Source: Clostridiales bacterium
GTDB taxonomy: Bacteria > Bacillota > Clostridia > Tissierellales > Dethiosulfatibacteraceae
Assembly: GCA_003446975.1 (NCBI GenBank)
Contig: DMAP01000257.1
Location: 1-7,941 of the forward strand
Direction: 5' to 3'
Length of the DNA: 7,941 nucleotides
The stretch's first letter is position 1. Each line of letters starts with the position of its first letter. This document shows positions 6,118 through 7,941 of the stretch, piece by piece. The notes beneath the pieces are model-generated. The model searched no databases. It was not told the DNA's origin and was given only the letters and a program-made list of their open reading frames with translations. A program made the translations under genes and the position numbers.

Positions 6118-6903
6118 ATGAATAAACAATTTTCACTTAGAGAAAGAATTCTCAGTAAAGAAGTTGTATTGGGGTTGTTCTATAAGTTTAATAGTCAGGC
6201 AGTTGTTGAAATGGTAGGACATGCGGGGTTTGACTTTATTATCATTGATACTGAACATGCAAATTTCTCAAGCTATGATGTCGAGGGCTTGATAAGGGCA
6301 GCGGATGGCGTTGGAATGAGTAGTGTCGTAAGAGTGAGGGAAGCGAAACCTGAAGATGTTCTTCATGCGCTTGATTCCGGTGCCGATGGGGTACAGATTC
6401 CAAGCATCAGATCTGCTGATCAAGCGGTTGAGGTTTGTGCTACCAGCAAGTATTATCCCCAAGGAAACAGAGGATTATCAATGACGCAACGATCAGGCAT
6501 GTACAGCGCTTGGCCGAAAGACAAGAACTATTTCGACCATTCAAACAACAACTCACTAGTGGTTGTGCATGTCGAAAACAAAGAAATGGCGGATAATGTT
6601 GAAGAACTATTGAAAATACCACAGTTGGATGTTGTTTTTATCGGACCTGGTGATTTAAGCCAGTCTCTGGGGAAACCTGGACAGATGAATGCTCCCGAAG
6701 TGGTCAAAGTCATTGAAGAAGTGATTGAGAAAGTGTTGGCAAAAGGTAAAGCAGCTGGCATTTATTGCGGCACACCTGAAGCCATTAAGCAATACGTTGA
6801 TCTTGGAGTAACTTATATTGCTTATGGATCGGATGTAACAGCTATGGCAAAAGCCCTTAAGGATCTTAAAATATCAGCAGATAATGTTTTAAAGCAACAA
6901 TAA
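6118..6903 (+). CDS. HpcH/HpaI-family class II 2-keto-acid aldolase
   Basis: This 261-residue protein matches the pyruvate-class-II aldolase family (HpaI, GarL, RhmA). Visible active-site residues by family analogy are H47 in IDTEH (43-47), the general base; R72 in VVRVRE, which contacts the keto-acid carbonyl; and metal ligands E153 (HVENKE) and D179 (GPGDLS). KYYPQGNRGLS (111-121) is the usual Y-P-x-G-x-R-G loop. Such enzymes split 2-keto-3-deoxy or 4-hydroxy-2-keto acids to pyruvate plus an aldehyde, using Mg or Mn. HpaI has Q two residues before the metal glutamate, and here it is H151, so substrate choice may differ. CGGAGA lies eight bases before the ATG. As the last gene of the operon before a terminator, it probably does the final carbon-carbon cleavage of the imported acid. 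Confidence 0.9.
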   Translation: MNKQFSLRERILSKEVVLGLFYKFNSQAVVEMVGHAGFDFIIIDTEHANFSSYDVEGLIRAADGVGMSSVVRVREAKPEDVLHALDSGADGVQIPSIRSADQAVEVCATSKYYPQGNRGLSMTQRSGMYSAWPKDKNYFDHSNNNSLVVVHVENKEMADNVEELLKIPQLDVVFIGPGDLSQSLGKPGQMNAPEVVKVIEEVIEKVLAKGKAAGIYCGTPEAIKQYVDLGVTYIAYGSDVTAMAKALKDLKISADNVLKQQ

Positions 6904-6917
6904 CTTGTATAATCAAA

Positions 6918-6949
6918 AAAGAACTCTGTGATAAAAAACAGAGTTCTTT
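6918..6949. terminator. Bidirectional intrinsic terminator between the convergent operons
   Basis: A 12-bp perfect stem (6918-6929 with 6938-6949), core GAACTCTG/CAGAGTTC, encloses an eight-base loop. Rightward it ends in TTT and is followed by CTATTTTC. Leftward, the complement of the A run at 6915-6920 gives a T tract. It lies 14 bases past the aldolase stop and about 28 bases past the livF stop, so it can end both transcripts. Confidence 0.88.
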
Positions 6950-6977
6950 CTATTTTCATAGATTTCATAGAGCAATC

Positions 6978-7682
6978 TTATCCGCCAAGGTAAGCCATCT
7001 TGACTGAATCGTCTTCCAGCAGATCTGAGGCTTTTCCTTCAGCGATTATCTTTCCTGTTTCCAGCACATAGCCCCTATCAGCGATTTTCAAGGCTTTATG
7101 AGCATTTTGCTCGACAAGCAGAATGGTTGTTCCACCTTGATTCAGCTTTTCAATGATGTCAAATATCTCATCTACCAATAATGGCGCCAAACCCATTGAA
7201 GGCTCATCCATCAGCATAATTTTGGGTCTGGACATCAAAGCACGACCCATGGCAAGCATTTGTTGCTCACCACCGCTAAGGGTACCCGCAGGTTGTTTAA
7301 GTCGCTCCTTGAGCCTCGGAAAGCGTTTATAGACCATTTCGAAGTCCTCTAGGATCTCACGTTTGTCCTTTCTGATAAATGCGCCCATCTCAAGGTTTTC
7401 ATAAACTGTCATTTTGGAGAAAACTCTTCTTCCCTCAGGCACATGAGCCATTCCCATATCGATGATTTGATGGGGAGGTACTTTTTTGATATCTTCACCC
7501 CTAAATTTGATGATGCCGCTGGATGGGTCCATCAATCTTGATATAGTTTTTAAAATAGTCGATTTTCCTGCGCCATTTGCACCGATAAGTGTTACAATCT
7601 CGCCTTCGTTGACGTGAAAACTCAAATCATGTATGGCATGAATCTTGCCATAGAATACATTTATATCTTCAACTCTAAGCAT
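6978..7682 (-). CDS. livF: Branched-chain amino acid type ABC transporter ATP-binding protein LivF
   Basis: A complete 234-residue ABC ATPase of LivF type. Walker A is GANGAGKST (34-42); the Q-loop region reads VPEGRRVF (81-88) as in LivF; the signature is LSGGEQQ (135-141); Walker B is IMLMDE (155-160) with catalytic E160. The switch position is Q192 (LVEQNA) rather than histidine, which is normal in LivF and not a defect. With LivG and two permeases it powers uptake of branched-chain amino acids or other small amphipathic solutes such as amides or aromatic acids. The ATG follows a modest AGGTG site, eight bases after the livG stop, so the two genes are one operon. It is convergent with the TRAP operon, and a functional link is not shown. 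Confidence 0.93.
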   Translation of the reverse strand: MLRVEDINVFYGKIHAIHDLSFHVNEGEIVTLIGANGAGKSTILKTISRLMDPSSGIIKFRGEDIKKVPPHQIIDMGMAHVPEGRRVFSKMTVYENLEMGAFIRKDKREILEDFEMVYKRFPRLKERLKQPAGTLSGGEQQMLAMGRALMSRPKIMLMDEPSMGLAPLLVDEIFDIIEKLNQGGTTILLVEQNAHKALKIADRGYVLETGKIIAEGKASDLLEDDSVKMAYLGG

Positions 7683-7690
7683 GTTTTCAC

Positions 7691-7941
7691 CTACTCTCCC
7701 AGATAGACTCTGATGACATCGGGGTTGTTCTTGATTTCATCAGGTAAACCTTCTGCTATTATTTTACCGTAATCAACGACGACTATTCTCTCACAGATGC
7801 CCATTACCAAGCTCATATCATGTTCAATAAGCAGAATTGCAATATCAAACTTGTCACGAATAAAATGAATCGTCTCCATCAATTCCTTGGTTTCATGAGG
7901 ATTCATTCCGGCTGCAGGTTCGTCCAGCAGCAATATTCTTG
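7691..7941 (-). CDS. livG: ABC transporter ATP-binding protein LivG (C-terminal part only)
   Basis: Only the last 82 or so codons are in the window; the frame stays open to the right edge, reading RILLLDEPAAGMNPHE. This contains Walker B with the catalytic glutamate (LLLDEP), the D-loop region, and the switch histidine in LIEHDMSLVM. It ends RVYLGE then TAG at 7691-7693. PAAGMNPHET and the IEHDM motif are typical of LivG, the partner ATPase of LivF. The TTG at 7931-7933 is an internal codon, not a start. The N-terminal half with Walker A and the permease and binding-protein genes should lie further right. Confidence 0.9.
   Translation of the reverse strand, partial: RILLLDEPAAGMNPHETKELMETIHFIRDKFDIAILLIEHDMSLVMGICERIVVVDYGKIIAEGLPDEIKNNPDVIRVYLGE

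Noticed and set aside
1..7941. CRISPR arrays, tRNA/rRNA, insertion sequences, phage or toxin-antitoxin genes
   Set aside because: No repeat-spacer pattern, transposase, integrase or RNA gene features were seen on either strand; the window is almost filled by the genes listed.

Overview
The window looks like accessory catabolic DNA from an anaerobic or facultative low-G+C Gram-positive bacterium of the Clostridia type. This is an inference from four things: A+T-rich sequence, strong AGGAGG-type ribosome binding sites, a TRAP substrate-binding protein made as a lipoprotein (lipobox LSGC), and sigma-54 control of a catabolic operon. No species can be named from the sequence alone.

Layout. Positions 1-817 (minus strand, cut by the left edge) hold the N-terminal 272 residues of a sigma-54-dependent activator: a PAS sensor region, a coiled-coil linker and the start of the AAA+ domain, with Walker A and an intact GAFTGA loop. 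A divergent regulatory region (818-1113) follows. It carries a near-consensus -24/-12 sigma-54 promoter (1049-1064) reading right. About 150-205 bp upstream of the predicted start lies a 13-bp inverted repeat that could be the activator's enhancer. A plus-strand operon of seven genes follows, 1114-6903: a flavodoxin-fold (iron-sulfur?) flavoprotein, a DUF6282-like metal-dependent hydrolase, a small cupin, a three-part TRAP transporter (dctP, dctQ, dctM), and an HpcH/HpaI-family class II aldolase. A bidirectional terminator (6918-6949) separates it from a convergent minus-strand pair, livF and the 3' part of livG. These are ATPases of a branched-chain amino acid type ABC importer and belong to another transcription unit.

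How it may work together (inference). The PAS regulator senses an organic acid or metabolite and activates the sigma-54 promoter. The TRAP system imports a carboxylate. The flavoprotein, the hydrolase and the cupin alter it, for example by reduction, ring or lactone opening, or tautomerisation. The aldolase then splits a 2-keto acid to pyruvate (or a related keto acid) plus an aldehyde. I do not recognise this gene set as a described pathway, and its substrate is the main open question. A strong hairpin between dctP and dctQ probably sets a higher level of binding protein than of membrane subunits.
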